A stretch of 64,000 bases of DNA, from NCBI RefSeq assembly GCF_040412425.1, contig NC_089744.1, positions 42,855,099 to 42,919,098 of the forward strand. The letters are read 5' to 3'. Positions 45,294 to 55,444 of the stretch are shown here, piece after piece. The notes below the pieces were generated by a model, which searched no databases, was not told where the DNA came from, and saw only the letters and a program-made list of their open reading frames with translations. Within the stretch, counting starts at the first letter, position 1. Every line of letters begins with the position of its first letter. The translations under genes were made by a program, and so were the position numbers. The DNA is from Macrobrachium rosenbergii (taxonomy: Eukaryota; Arthropoda; Malacostraca; Decapoda; Palaemonidae).

Positions 45294-46040
45294 GTTACCC
45301 TCCACTGGTTTAGTTTCCTATAGCTGTTCCTTTGTCCTCTCCAGCAGAAGTCTCATTTTCTGTAGTAGGAGGTTGTAAATTAGTAAACGAAATGGACCAA
45401 GAGGTAATTCATTGGGTTTTTACCTCTGACTTCTTTTTTTCTAGTTTCATAAACAACTGGAGATTGGCGACCATTAATGGACACATTGAGACTGAATACT
45501 TTGTGTCTGTCCCCATGCTTTTGGTTTTTCCGCTGAGACTGAATACTTTATGTGTCTGTCCCCATGCTTTTGGTTTTTCCAGCTTGGTTGTAGTTACTTT
45601 CCAAAAAGAACTATCAGATGTTTTGGTGGGCATGCAGGGACATTTTCTCATATCTGTAGATCCTCAGTCATGTAAGTTCCTTCAAGGTGTATTTACAGAG
45701 GAGGTATTGCTGGTCAAGGCGCTTTGTTTAGGCTCGTGTACAGTGCCTCTAAAAGTGTTCAGAGGGAATTTGTTGCCCATAGGTGGATGGTGTCAATTTT
45801 TAGGAGCTAGAAATCTTTTCTACTGAGTCACTGTTGGCCAATTATGTTAACAGTATTCCAAAGGCCAAGGATCTGTTGCTTCACCTGGCTCAATCTGTGT
45901 GCATTATGATTTCAGTCGACTTCCCTAACTCCTCCTCATTCTTATCTAGTGATGTGGTGATGAAACTTTACTTTGCAGGCTTGTCTGTCAGAAGACAAAT
46001 AGGCAATTGCTTCTTGAAGAATTTTAGCCCTGAAGGGTAA
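45294..46040 (+). pseudogene. Element D internal coding remnant, gag-like
   Basis: 45332-45826 and 45834-46040. The second reads VNSIPKAKDLLLHLAQSVCI and DVVMKLYFAGLSVRRQIGN, reminiscent of the helical gag segment of element A (NLVTSVSMGLAHQANIAAG). A 53-bp segment (TGAGACTGAATACTTTGTGT ...) is duplicated in tandem at 45487-45589. Weak evidence. Confidence 0.35.
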
Positions 46041-48397
46041 GGGGTTTCTTTGTTAGGAAACATTTCCTCACTGGAGATTTTGTCAGAATAATCAGGCTCA
46101 ATTGCAGTACAGTCTCAGCATAAGAGATCATGACTTCCAGCTAATGTTCATTAAATTTGTAAGTAAGCCAGGACTCATTGTTGCCATATTCTGTAGGAGG
46201 GACTCTGTACCCAATAGTTGACCATTTTATTTTTAAACCTATGTCCAGGTTTTGTTTTTTCCCTCTTGTTGTGTAACATGAAATAAAGAATTTTGACTAG
46301 AGCTGTTACACTTACGACATAGAATGGTCAACACTACACCTGGTAAACTTGCTAGATGTCAGAGCAGTGGAAAGAGCATCGAGAATGCCTAGCAGGTTGA
46401 TCCATGCTCAGAAACAAACTCATTGTGAAAAGTTTGCTTCTTGGAGTGAAATGAACAACGTGATATTGGTTTGATAATTCAATCTGTGGAAGGACAGTGT
46501 TATTTTGGTGACTGGGGATTCAGAAAGAACAAACTACCTGCAGAGTGGCCATTACATCTGCAAGTTTGACAGTTACTGTGGGATTAGAGGAGCGCTCAAA
46601 TGCAGACTTATTAGCATGCAAATGAACCATAACCACCAGTCGATTACTACGTCTTTGAGGGCCCTCAAGCTTGAGCAGTGAATGTGTTTCTTTAAGTTTG
46701 GCATGATTCAGACTCATAGGCGTTCCCCCTCTATCTACTCAAAGGAAGTATTGAGCAATTTCAAGCTCAAGAATTGGTTAGTGACTCCTGTAGAGCCCTA
46801 GTAGCCTCAGAGCAAGTGTTTTTTTAACTTTCTAACTCTGTCAGTGTGTCTCTTACTCTTCCATTAAGGGGAAAACGACTCAAAACTACGGAATTCCATG
46901 CACCTCCACTAACTTTTGTATCTCACACTTAACTGTGTTTAGTTAGATGTTTGACTGTCTCTTCCCAATCAGGGGTTTTCATAGGTATTGTGGGTTCTAT
47001 CCTGAAGTGTAAAACAACTGTGGCCTTGTGTCAGAAGCAGCGGTTTGTGTATTGCTCAGGGTACCATTCTAGAGGAATTTTTAACACCTAGAACATTGTA
47101 GACACAAATTTTCTGTTTTCTTAGATATAGTGAAACTTTTTTGCTGTCTACTTTCAAGGTTATCGTTCCATACTTTCCTTGGTAATGCCTAATCGTTCCA
47201 TACTTTCCTTGGTAATGCCTAATGTGCTATTAGATCTGGTTGATGATCAGCACGTTAAGGTGTTGGGATCAGGTAAGATTGAAGCACCTTCAACTCAGTA
47301 TCAGTCTCTCTCTGGAATTTAGATGCAGGTCTAAATTTTATCTGCAGATTCTTTTGAGCCTTGGGGATGAGTTCCATTGATTTATTTACTATGAAACATT
47401 TTATTTATCACTATTGGCAGTTAAAAGAGTAAATTTATTGCAAGCTTTTTCCTTAAGGCTGTTGTAAAGGGAATGCTATTTTATCATTTTGCTCTAGAGC
47501 TGAGAATGATGTTAAGGCTAAGTTTTTCAGGGAACTGTAAGAATTCCAATTTAACCTCTTTGGTGGGGAAGAAGAGGACACTTCTCTGTCCTGTTGGGGC
47601 ATTTAAACTTACTTGGATAGGTTAATCCTGGAGGAGGCAAAGTTAACCATTTGTCTTATGGTTTTGGCACCTAGATGTCTTTGTCAAAGGTTAAGCCTGG
47701 AAGAGGCAAAGTTAACCTTTTGTTTTGTGGTTTTAGAAACCTAGAACGTCTTTGTCAGTAGGCTAGTGCGTGAGAACTAGCTCCATATCTATTACCTTTA
47801 TTGGAAAGTAAACTTCATTGTTATGACAGTTTGTTGGTTAAGGATGGGATTAATGCGGTGCAGTAGAAGTGCAATTTGGTTTTGCCCGCTCTCTACCTTA
47901 AGTATGCAGAATCGTGTTTGAAAACAGTAAAGCCCTTAGTCCAGTACTAGTAGCTGGTAGTTTTTTCCAGAACCGAAGAAAGAGCAACCCTTTAAGCTCT
48001 TTGTTTTTGATCTCAGGTTTTAATATTTTGGGGAGCATGAAGGTACATATTTTGTATAGGAGCATACCTTGGTATCATAAAGGTACTATATTTTTAGTGA
48101 CTGTCAATTTATAGGGCTTTTGGACCCAGGCACAGGGGTCCAGTCACGCTGCTTCTTCCATGCTGACTGAAGAAGAAGCGGTTTTCTCCGCAAGGCTACT
48201 CATAGCTGCACACACATGAGGGCCTTGCACCCTAAATGGAACCTACCTTCTGGCAGCAGTATTACCCAGAGAGGAATCCAGATCAGGTAAGAATGTTTTT
48301 GGTCTTCATACAAGAAGCTCTTAGCTCACTTGGCTGAGCAAAAATTTGTATAGCTGCGCTACCCACTGTCCTTTGCTCAAAGTGGGAATCGGCTAAT
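46041..48397 (+). other. Element D internal region, no gene recognised
   Basis: RT and recombinase should lie here but I could not read them. Visible structure: a 31-bp tandem pair (AATCGTTCCATACTTTCCTT ...) at 47160-47221 and a 70-90 bp duplication (GGAGGAGGCAAAGTTAACCA / GGAAGAGGCAAAGTTAACCT) at 47598-47760. Confidence 0.45.
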
Positions 48398-50980
48398 TTA
48401 ACCCTCTAACGCCGAGCCTCTACTTACAAAAACGTCTCCCATATGCTGGCAGCGTTCGGGAGTTAGCGCCGAAGCGGAAAAAAAGTTTTTTCAAAAAATC
48501 ACAGCACGCTTAGTTTTTAAGATTGAGTTCATTTTTGGCCCCTTTTTTTGTCATTGCCTGAAGTTTAGTATGCAACCATCAGAAATGAAAAAAATATCAT
48601 CATATATAAATATTGAAATATATGACAGCACAAAAAAAATTTTCATATATAATTTTATACAAATCGCGCTGTGAGCAAAACGGTTAAAGCTAATGGGTTA
48701 TTTTTTTTTCTTTGTATTGTGCACTAAATTGCAATGATTTTGGTATATAACAAATTGTAAAACGATCAAAGCAACACAGAGAAAATATTATCACAAAATG
48801 ATACATGAATTTGTAACGTGCGGACGTAAAAAAATGTTTTTTTCAAAAATTCACCATAAATCGAAATATTGTACTATAGACTTCCCGTTTGTTGCAAAAT
48901 GAAGGTAATTGATTGAATATTACTAGACTGTAAGTGTTTTAGCTTACAATTGCAGTTTTCGACCATTTCGGTCCAGTTAAAGTTGACTGAAAGTCAAATT
49001 TTTTCTATTTATCGTGATTTATGTGAAAATATTTCAAAACTGATAAAAGCTACAACCATGAGTTATTTTCTTTTGTGTTCTACATGAAATTGTGCACATT
49101 TTCATATATAAAAGTTTATGTAACGACTAATATAAAACGGTGCAAACATTACGACAACGTGACGAAAGAATTTCTGAGATGTTCGGCCGAGTTACCGAGC
49201 GGACGTAAGGAAAATGTTTTTTTCAAAAATTCACCATAAATTGAAATATTGTGCTAGAAACTTCCAATTTATAGCAAAATGAAGGTAAATGATTGAATAT
49301 TACTAGAATGTAAGAGTTTTAGCTTACAATTGCGTTTTTCGACCATTTTGGTCGAGTTAAAGTTGACCGAAAGTTGAAATTTTGGCAGTTATCGTGATTT
49401 ATGTGAAAATATTTCAAAAGTGATAAAAGCTACAACCATGAATTATTTTCTGTTGTATTCTACATGACATTGCACACATTTTCATATATAAAAGTTTATG
49501 TAATGACTAATGTAAAACGATGCAAACATTACGACAACGTGAAAGAATTTCTGAGATGTTGGCCGAGTTACAGCGCAGACATAAGGAAAAAGTTTTTTTT
49601 TTTTCAGAAATTCACTATAAATCGAAATATTGCAGTTTGTTGCAAAATGAAGGTACATGATTGAATATTACTAGAATGTAAGAGTTTTAGCTTATAATTG
49701 CGTTTTTTTACCATTTAAGTCGAGTTAAAGTTGACCGAAGGTTGAAATTTTGGCAGTTATCGTGATTTATATGAAAATGTTTCAAAAAACTGATAAAAGC
49801 TACAACCATGAGTTATTTTCTGTTGTATTCTACATGAAATTGCGCACATTTCCATATATAAAACTTTATGTAATGACTAATATAAAACGGTGCAAACATT
49901 ACGACAACGTGTGAAAAGAATTTCTGAGATGTTCGGCCGAGTTACCGCGGCGCAGAGCGTAAGGGAAAGTTTTTTTTTTTTTTTTTTTTCAGAAATTCAC
50001 TATAAATCGAAATATTGCACTAGAGACTTCCAGTTTGTTGCAAAATGAAGGTACATGATTGAATATTACTAGAATGTAAGAGTTTTAGCTTATAATTGCA
50101 TTTTTTTACCATTTCAGTTGAGTTAATGTTGACCGAAGGGTGAAATTTTGGCAGTTATCGTGATTTATATGAAAATGTTTCAAAAAACTGATAAAAGCTA
50201 CAACCATGAGTTATTTTCTGTTGTATTCTACATGAAATTGCGTACATTTCCACATATAAAACTTTATGTAACGACTAATATAAAACGGTGCAAACATTAC
50301 GACAACGTGACGAAAGAATTTCTGGTGCGGACGTAAGGAAAAAATGTTTTTTCAAAAATTCACCATAAATCAAAATATTGTGCTAGAGACTTCCAATTTG
50401 TTGGAAAATGAAGGTAAATGAGTGAATATTACTAGAATGTAAGATTTTTAGCTTACAATTGCGTTTTTTTATCATTTCGGTCGAGTCATAGTTGACCGAA
50501 GGTTGAAATTTTGGCAGTTACTGTGATTTATATGAAAATATTTCCAAACTGATAAAAGCTACAACCAGGGGTTGTATTTTGCTGTATTTTACATGAAATT
50601 GCACACATTTTCATATATAAAACTTAATATAACGGCTAATATAAAACAGTGCAAAAATTGCGACAAAATGACGAAAGAATTTCTGAAATTTTCGGCTGAG
50701 TTACCGAGCGGACGTAAGGAAAAAGTTTTTTTCAAAAATTCACCATAAATCGAAATATTGTGCTAGAGACTTCCAGTTTGTTGCAAAATGAAGGTAAATG
50801 ATTGATTATTACTAGAATGTAAAAGTTTTAGCTTACAATTGCGTTTTTCGGCCATTTCGGTCGAGTCAAAGTTGACCGAAGGTTGAAATTTTTTGTAGTC
50901 GACGTACGGTATATCCACTTGGCACCCAACAGACAATTTTAGTCAACGTATGATACGTCCAGTCCGCGTTTAAGGGTTAA
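48398..50980 (-). mobile_element. TTAA-flanked satellite-carrying element, copy R3 (6 units)
   Basis: Ends TTAACCCTCTAACGCC and GCGTTTAAGGGTTAA with TTAA borders. Six units (markers at about 48849, 49229, 49611, 49996, 50357, 50738). The spacing 49996-50357 is only about 361 because GAGATGTTCGGCCGAGTTAC is missing after GAAAGAATTTCTG. The left sub-end carries the GCCGAAGCGGAAAAAAAG block shared by all copies; palindromes are at the right end. Confidence 0.9.
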
Positions 50981-50984
50981 TAGT

Positions 50985-51113
50985 CGGTAAGGTTCATCCC
51001 AAATAATATAAATTTTCATAATGAAATTTCTTATTTTGATACTTACAGGAGATATAAGGTAATTTAACAGTAGGTAAGTATCCAAATAAGAAAATTTATT
51101 ATGAAAATTTATG
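50985..51113 (+). repeat. ICR and right inverted repeat of element D
   Basis: GGTTCATCCCAAATAAT (50990-51006) complements the left end; AAATTTTCATAATGAAATTT then CTTATTTTGATACTTAC (51008-51046) complements the right end (GTAAGTATCCAAATAAGAAA then ATTTATTATGAAAATTTAT, 51075-51113). Circle junction predicted as ...GAAAATTTAT joined to TTATTTGGGATG.... R3 sits immediately before it. Confidence 0.85.
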
Positions 51114-51349
51114 TATATTCAGAAGATGAAACCTACTCATATAGAACAAGCCCACACAGGGGCCATTGACCTGAAATTCAAGCTTCCAAAGAATATGGTG
51201 TTTATCAGAAAGAAGTAACAGGAGGTAAAGAGAAATATAGAAAGAAGAGATCACTGATTAAAAAATAATCAAAATAAAAATTAATAAAGAGATAAGAGTG
51301 TAAATTATTAAAATGCAAGGAGAATTGTATTAGGATAGTAATGCATTTT

Positions 51350-52526
51350 ATCTTTGCTTGAATTTATGAAGTTCCAATTCCACAGCATCCTCAGGGAGAT
51401 TGTTCCACAATCCAACAGTGTGAGGAATTAAGGACCTCTGGAACTGAGAAGTTTGACAGCAAGGCACGTTTACTACATATTGGTGCTGTTGTTAAGCAAA
51501 TCTGGTTGCTGTCAGCAGGAAAAGGAGATCAGCGATCAGTTGTGAAACTGAAAGATATCTGTTAAAATACAACTTATGAAAAATTGACAGAGACCATCTG
51601 TCGATGGTCCAAGTCATAACTGTTAATATTAGGAAACAGAAGCCTACCACCACAAAAAATGCTGTTTAAAAGGAATAACTCTCTGGCAGAAGCAGACATC
51701 CACAGAGGAGAATGGTATTCTAGTAAAGGAAGGACAAATGACCTAAAACAGGTTGCATTTATTTTATCACTGGCAAAAATATATGAGGCCTTACGTACAA
51801 TACCTAACTTTTTTGTGGAATTTGCTGACACTTTCATTAAATGTTTCTCCAAATTAAGATGTGAATCAAAAGTTACACCTAGGATAGTTACAGCTCCAGA
51901 CTCATTCAGCAAAATCCCATCCACCTGAAAGGGAGGATGGGTTGGAAAATCTGTTTGAGATATGCTAATCAATAGTGTTTTTGTTTTACTGGAATTCAGC
52001 ATCATAAACCACGGACTACACCATTCACTTATCCGTGCCATGTCACGATTGAGACTAAGGGCGGCTTCATTTCTCATAAGGGGAGACTTTACTACACCCA
52101 CAAGTGTTGCATCATCGGCATACTGAACAATCTCGTTTCAAGGCCAATAACCATATCTCTCTTAAACATTAAAAATAACAGTGGACCAAGAACACTACCC
52201 GGTGGAACTCTGGACACAATAGGTCTTGGTTCACTAAAGACCCCATCAACAGCAACTCGCTGCTGCCTGCCTGTAAGGAAATCTTGAGGTAAACCTAAAG
52301 CACACCTGCCCACTCCAAGATTCTTTAGTGCTTTGTGATTTACTTAACTGAACGTATCAAAACCTATGTGAATTACTCTACACTCAAAACCATCAAGATT
52401 CTCATGCAAATAGCATGTCAAGTCTAAAAAAAGCATCACAGGTACCTCAGTAATTTCCTGAATGGTATCATTTCTATCTCTGTCCTGCCATCTGTCTTGT
52501 AATATTCTTGCTAAAGACTTTTTCAC
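51350..52526 (-). mobile_element. Non-LTR retrotransposon fragment, CR1/Jockey-like RT
   Basis: Minus strand from 52526: EITEVPVMLFLDLTCYLHEN and FECRVIHIGFDTFS (52526-52344), then LPQDFLTGRQQRVAVDGVFS and PIVSRVPPGSVLGPLLFLMF (52313-52092; normal motif GVPQGSVLGP), then in 52101-51574 RDMARISEWCSPWFMMLNSS, VTILGVTFDSHLNLEKHLMK and FRSFVLPLLEYHSPLWMSAS. The catalytic YADD block reads SMPMMQ, a frameshifted form. The C-terminal tail continues, broken, to about 51360. 5' truncated, as is common for these elements. Clade assignment is tentative. Confidence 0.82.
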
Positions 52527-52539
52527 ATGTTAACAAAAT

Positions 52540-53120
52540 CTTTTAGATATAGTTTCATTATCATCCTACGATTCACGCCTATAGCTTATAGCAATAAAGA
52601 TCATCCTAGAGCTATTTAATATAATCTTACTTTTGTTTACAATTTTAGTCCTACTTGATTTCCAAATCTTACTCAGCCTGCCCATTGTTTTATTTGGCTC
52701 TTCTAATCTTGCTAAATACCAGTTAAAAAGGATGTATATTGGATATCATTGTTCCCAAACATTTGAAAGATTCATCCTCATTAATCCTTTCTCCATCTAA
52801 TGTTATGTCATCTTTTTGTGTATACTCTACCCTTGTTATCTGTATTTTTCCAAGATGTTTTTGACCACCAAGCCTATAGATACCTGGTACATTTTATTAA
52901 GCAAGCTTTGCAAATGTATTGGTGTTCTATTGATTCAAAAGTATCAACTGCATACTATGTCTAATCCTTCAGTCCCATCTCTGACCACTTTTTTCATTAT
53001 AAAGCCTATGAGAAGGGCAAAAAGTATGGAATATAACATTCCCTTGTATCATTCCACTGTTTTCTGCAAATTCACTCGACTTCAACAATATTTACTTAGC
53101 ATCTTTCGCAGATGATTTCT
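52540..53120 (-). mobile_element. Non-LTR fragment, RTE-like
   Basis: The minus strand near 52815-52750 reads DDITLDGERINEDESFKCLG, the block after the RT active site in RTE-type elements (normally F-KYLG), then with stops a KIRRAK...NNGQAE...DLEIK-like stretch. 53110-52900 (minus) gives further decayed sequence. It directly abuts the CR1/Jockey-like fragment but belongs to a different clade. Confidence 0.55.
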
Positions 53121-53354
53121 GTTAGCTGTTTATGTTTAATGGAAATGTCATACTAGTGAAGTAAGTGCAATGCTTCAGTAGATACCACATTAGTCAGGTC
53201 ACCTTTCTTTGGTATCTTATTTCTTTATTGTAAGTTTAATTTTTTTGTAATTCTAGTTCAGACATTCGAGTTTCTAGTTAAAAGTTAGCATTATACTATG
53301 CATAGTATAATTTGTTCAGATTATCATTGCATTTGCTTTTTAATTTTAACACAG
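53121..53354. other. MAEA intron 5, distal end
   Basis: AT-rich with a T-rich tract before the acceptor (TTTAACACAG). No gene seen. Confidence 0.6.
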
Positions 53355-53518
53355 ATGTAAGTCCCTATAATGAGCTCCTGTCAGATGTTCGATGGGATGA
53401 ATTGATTGAACAGTTCAGGGCTGAAAATCTCAAGTTGTATCAACTATCATCACAGTCTGCATTCTCAGTTGTAGTTCAGGCAGGACTCTCAGCACTCAAG
53501 ACTCCTCACTGTTATCGG
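53355..53518 (+). CDS. MAEA: MAEA exon 6 (CRA region start)
   Basis: 164 bp. Two bases complete the split Asp codon, then 54 codons: VSPYNELLSDVRWDELIEQF, RAENLKLYQLSSQSAFSVVV, QAGLSALKTPHCYR; donor GTAGGT on a codon boundary. Residues 241-295. Aligns without gaps to vertebrate MAEA (ISPYKDLLDPARW ... LQAGLSAIKTPQCYK). The next exon should begin with the linker to the RING-like domain (Cys-x2-Cys in CPVC), which I did not find up to 64000, so intron 6 is at least 10.5 kb. Confidence 0.97.
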
Positions 53519-53666
53519 GTAGGTGCCTTTGTAATTTTTCTTGGCTTCATGTAATAGAAACTGTCATAATTTAGCTTTAAATCCATCAGTCCCAAGTGAG
53601 TTGCAAATGAGATACAGCAAAATTCATATTACCTGGTGTACCAGCCTTTGTGCATGTTGAATGGTA

Positions 53667-54909
53667 TACAGTAGAACCTCTTAAAACCGGCATTCTATGG
53701 CCCAGTAACTCCTGTGATTCAGCACGATTTTAAATCAGCCGCCATTAGTTAATTGGGCAGCCACGAGGGCAGTGGCACATATTGTTTACAACCTTTCTCA
53801 GAGTCTGCAGGATATTATCTGTGACTTTTCATCTAAATTTAATATCTTCATAATTATCACTGTTAGTTTCTTCATCATTTATTTTGATTGTAGAGGGTAA
53901 TGAGATGACGAAAATAAAGGATGAATTTCGGCGATCACTCTGTGTATTTGAACGTCATCATAAAAGTAAACAAAGCACACTATCATATATTGAGGAAAAT
54001 GAGCACTAAACATTTGCTAACTAAAGGGGAAAGATAGGAAATCTTTTCTAGCATAGGTGAAGACTTATGCTTGAGTTTCTTGCCTCTAGCATCATCTGAT
54101 CTCATGGGTGGCATATCAGATGGGTAAATATACAGCTATATAAAAGAAATGATCAAGACTGTACCATCTACACACACTGTGCTGTCAGCTGTGTAGGTGA
54201 TGCAGTCTTGATCATGTCTTTTATATAGCTGTATATTACCCATTTGATATGCCACCCATGAGATCAGATGATGCCAGAGGTAAGAAGCACAAGCATAAAT
54301 CTTTATCTATACTAGAAAAGGTTTTCTATCCTTCCCCTTTAGTTAGTGAATGGCTAGTGCTCATTTTCCTCAATAGAAGGTAGTGTGCTTTCCTTACTTT
54401 TTTGATGGTGACATTCAAATGCATTGAGTGCTCTCCGAAATTCATTCTTTATTTTTGTTATCTCATCACCCTCTACAATCAAATAAATGACGAAGAAACT
54501 AATAGTGATAATTATGGAGATAGTAAATTTAGGGAATGAGTCACAGATAATATTCTGCAGATTCTGAGAAAAGTTAAGTACAGTAGTTGGCTTACGGTTA
54601 GGCTAACTTGGAAGTGTAGGCTAAATATGGTACATAAAGTACTGTACACTTATTTTAAAGAAAATTATACAGTATAAAGAAAGAGTCCAAAGATATAAAA
54701 TATATGAGTTATAAAATGATAAAGTGAAAATAAAAATGATAAAAAGTGGTATCAGAACTTAGCCACATAGTAGGCTAAGTTGGCAACTAGGATAGACTGT
54801 ATTTACATAGGGGCTTCATTTTTTAGGGGTGTATTCTATATTCTGGGATTTTCTGTGGTCTAATTGTTGCCTGGTCTCAAGGTTCCAGGATTTAAGAGGT
54901 TGGACTGTA
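53667..54909. mobile_element. Pogo-like MITE, family M, copy 2
   Basis: Left TACAGTAGAACCTCTTAAAA then CCGGCATTCTATGGCCCAGT; right, as reverse complement, TACAGTCCAACCTCTTAAAT. TA flanks. Ends and inner motifs match 35302-36478. The middle differs from copy 1: it is a long inverted repeat. Confidence 0.87.
53796..54577. repeat. Long hairpin, arms about 370 bp
   Basis: CTGCAGGATATTATCTGTGA (53808) complements TCACAGATAATATTCTGCAG (about 54540-54559). The complementarity continues through GGGTAATGAGATGACGAAAA / TATCTCATCACCCTC, TGAGGAAAATGAGCACTA / CTAGTGCTCATTTTCCTCA and ATGATCAAGACTG / CAGTCTTGATCAT to a loop of about 15-20 bases centred near 54179. Confidence 0.9.
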
Positions 54910-55444
54910 CTTTCCATCTGTCACCTTTTTGTGCTATCCATTGCTTTACTGTATGCCCAAACCTGTAGGGTCAGTTTTAAACTTCTCTTTACAAGCTCTA
55001 TTGTGCCTTTATACCTACGAGAGATGGGGTCTTGTTCTTATGGAGGTACTAGCTACTTTGATATGAAAAACAGGTTTTGACATAGGGAAAACCTATTTTT
55101 GGTAGTCGCTGTTGAGTCCTTAAGGAGTTACCTTCCATGGGTCTGTAATAGCTCCATGGTGATCAAGCTAATATCAAAGAATTCTCTTTTAGTTGGAAGC
55201 CTTTCAGGAGCAGGTCTTTGTAGTGCAAAAGACTGGAGAAGGAAAGTGACAATTTCTATACTAGAGTCAATACCAGATCCATAAAGCAAGGGTTCTGTTA
55301 ATGATGCCTTTAATGCCATTGTTGTAACAGCAGGGCATGTCTTCAAAAAGGTACATGAGAAAATTTAAGTGTTACCATAGAGATCTCAACTGGCCTCTCA
55401 GCATGGTAATAATTTAGCCATATCTTCGCATGGACTGGTGTTGT
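54910..55444. other. Unassigned sequence
   Basis: Short frames only. 55099-55350 could be old non-LTR sequence (a VNDAFNAIV-like stretch near 55298), but this is not firm. Confidence 0.35.

Larger units (their letters stand above)
39288..51113 (+). mobile_element. DIRS-type retrotransposon, element D, carrying three TTAA elements
   Basis: The left end (ATTTATTTGGGATGAACC, then TACTGTTAAATTAGCTTATATC) is the reverse complement of GAGATATAAGGTAATTTAAC then AGTAGGTA at 51050-51078. An ICR at 50985-51050 joins the complements of both ends, as in element A. The span is 11.8 kb; removing R1, R2 and R3 leaves about 5.7 kb, a normal DIRS length. The first ORF has the Cys-rich domain seen in element A. 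No RT or recombinase could be read in the remaining 5.7 kb, so the copy is either very decayed or a non-autonomous derivative. Confidence 0.75.

Noticed and set aside
48849..50760. Regularly spaced repeats that might suggest a CRISPR array
   Set aside because: The whole 380-bp unit is repeated without unique spacers, in a eukaryotic intron; this is a tandem satellite.
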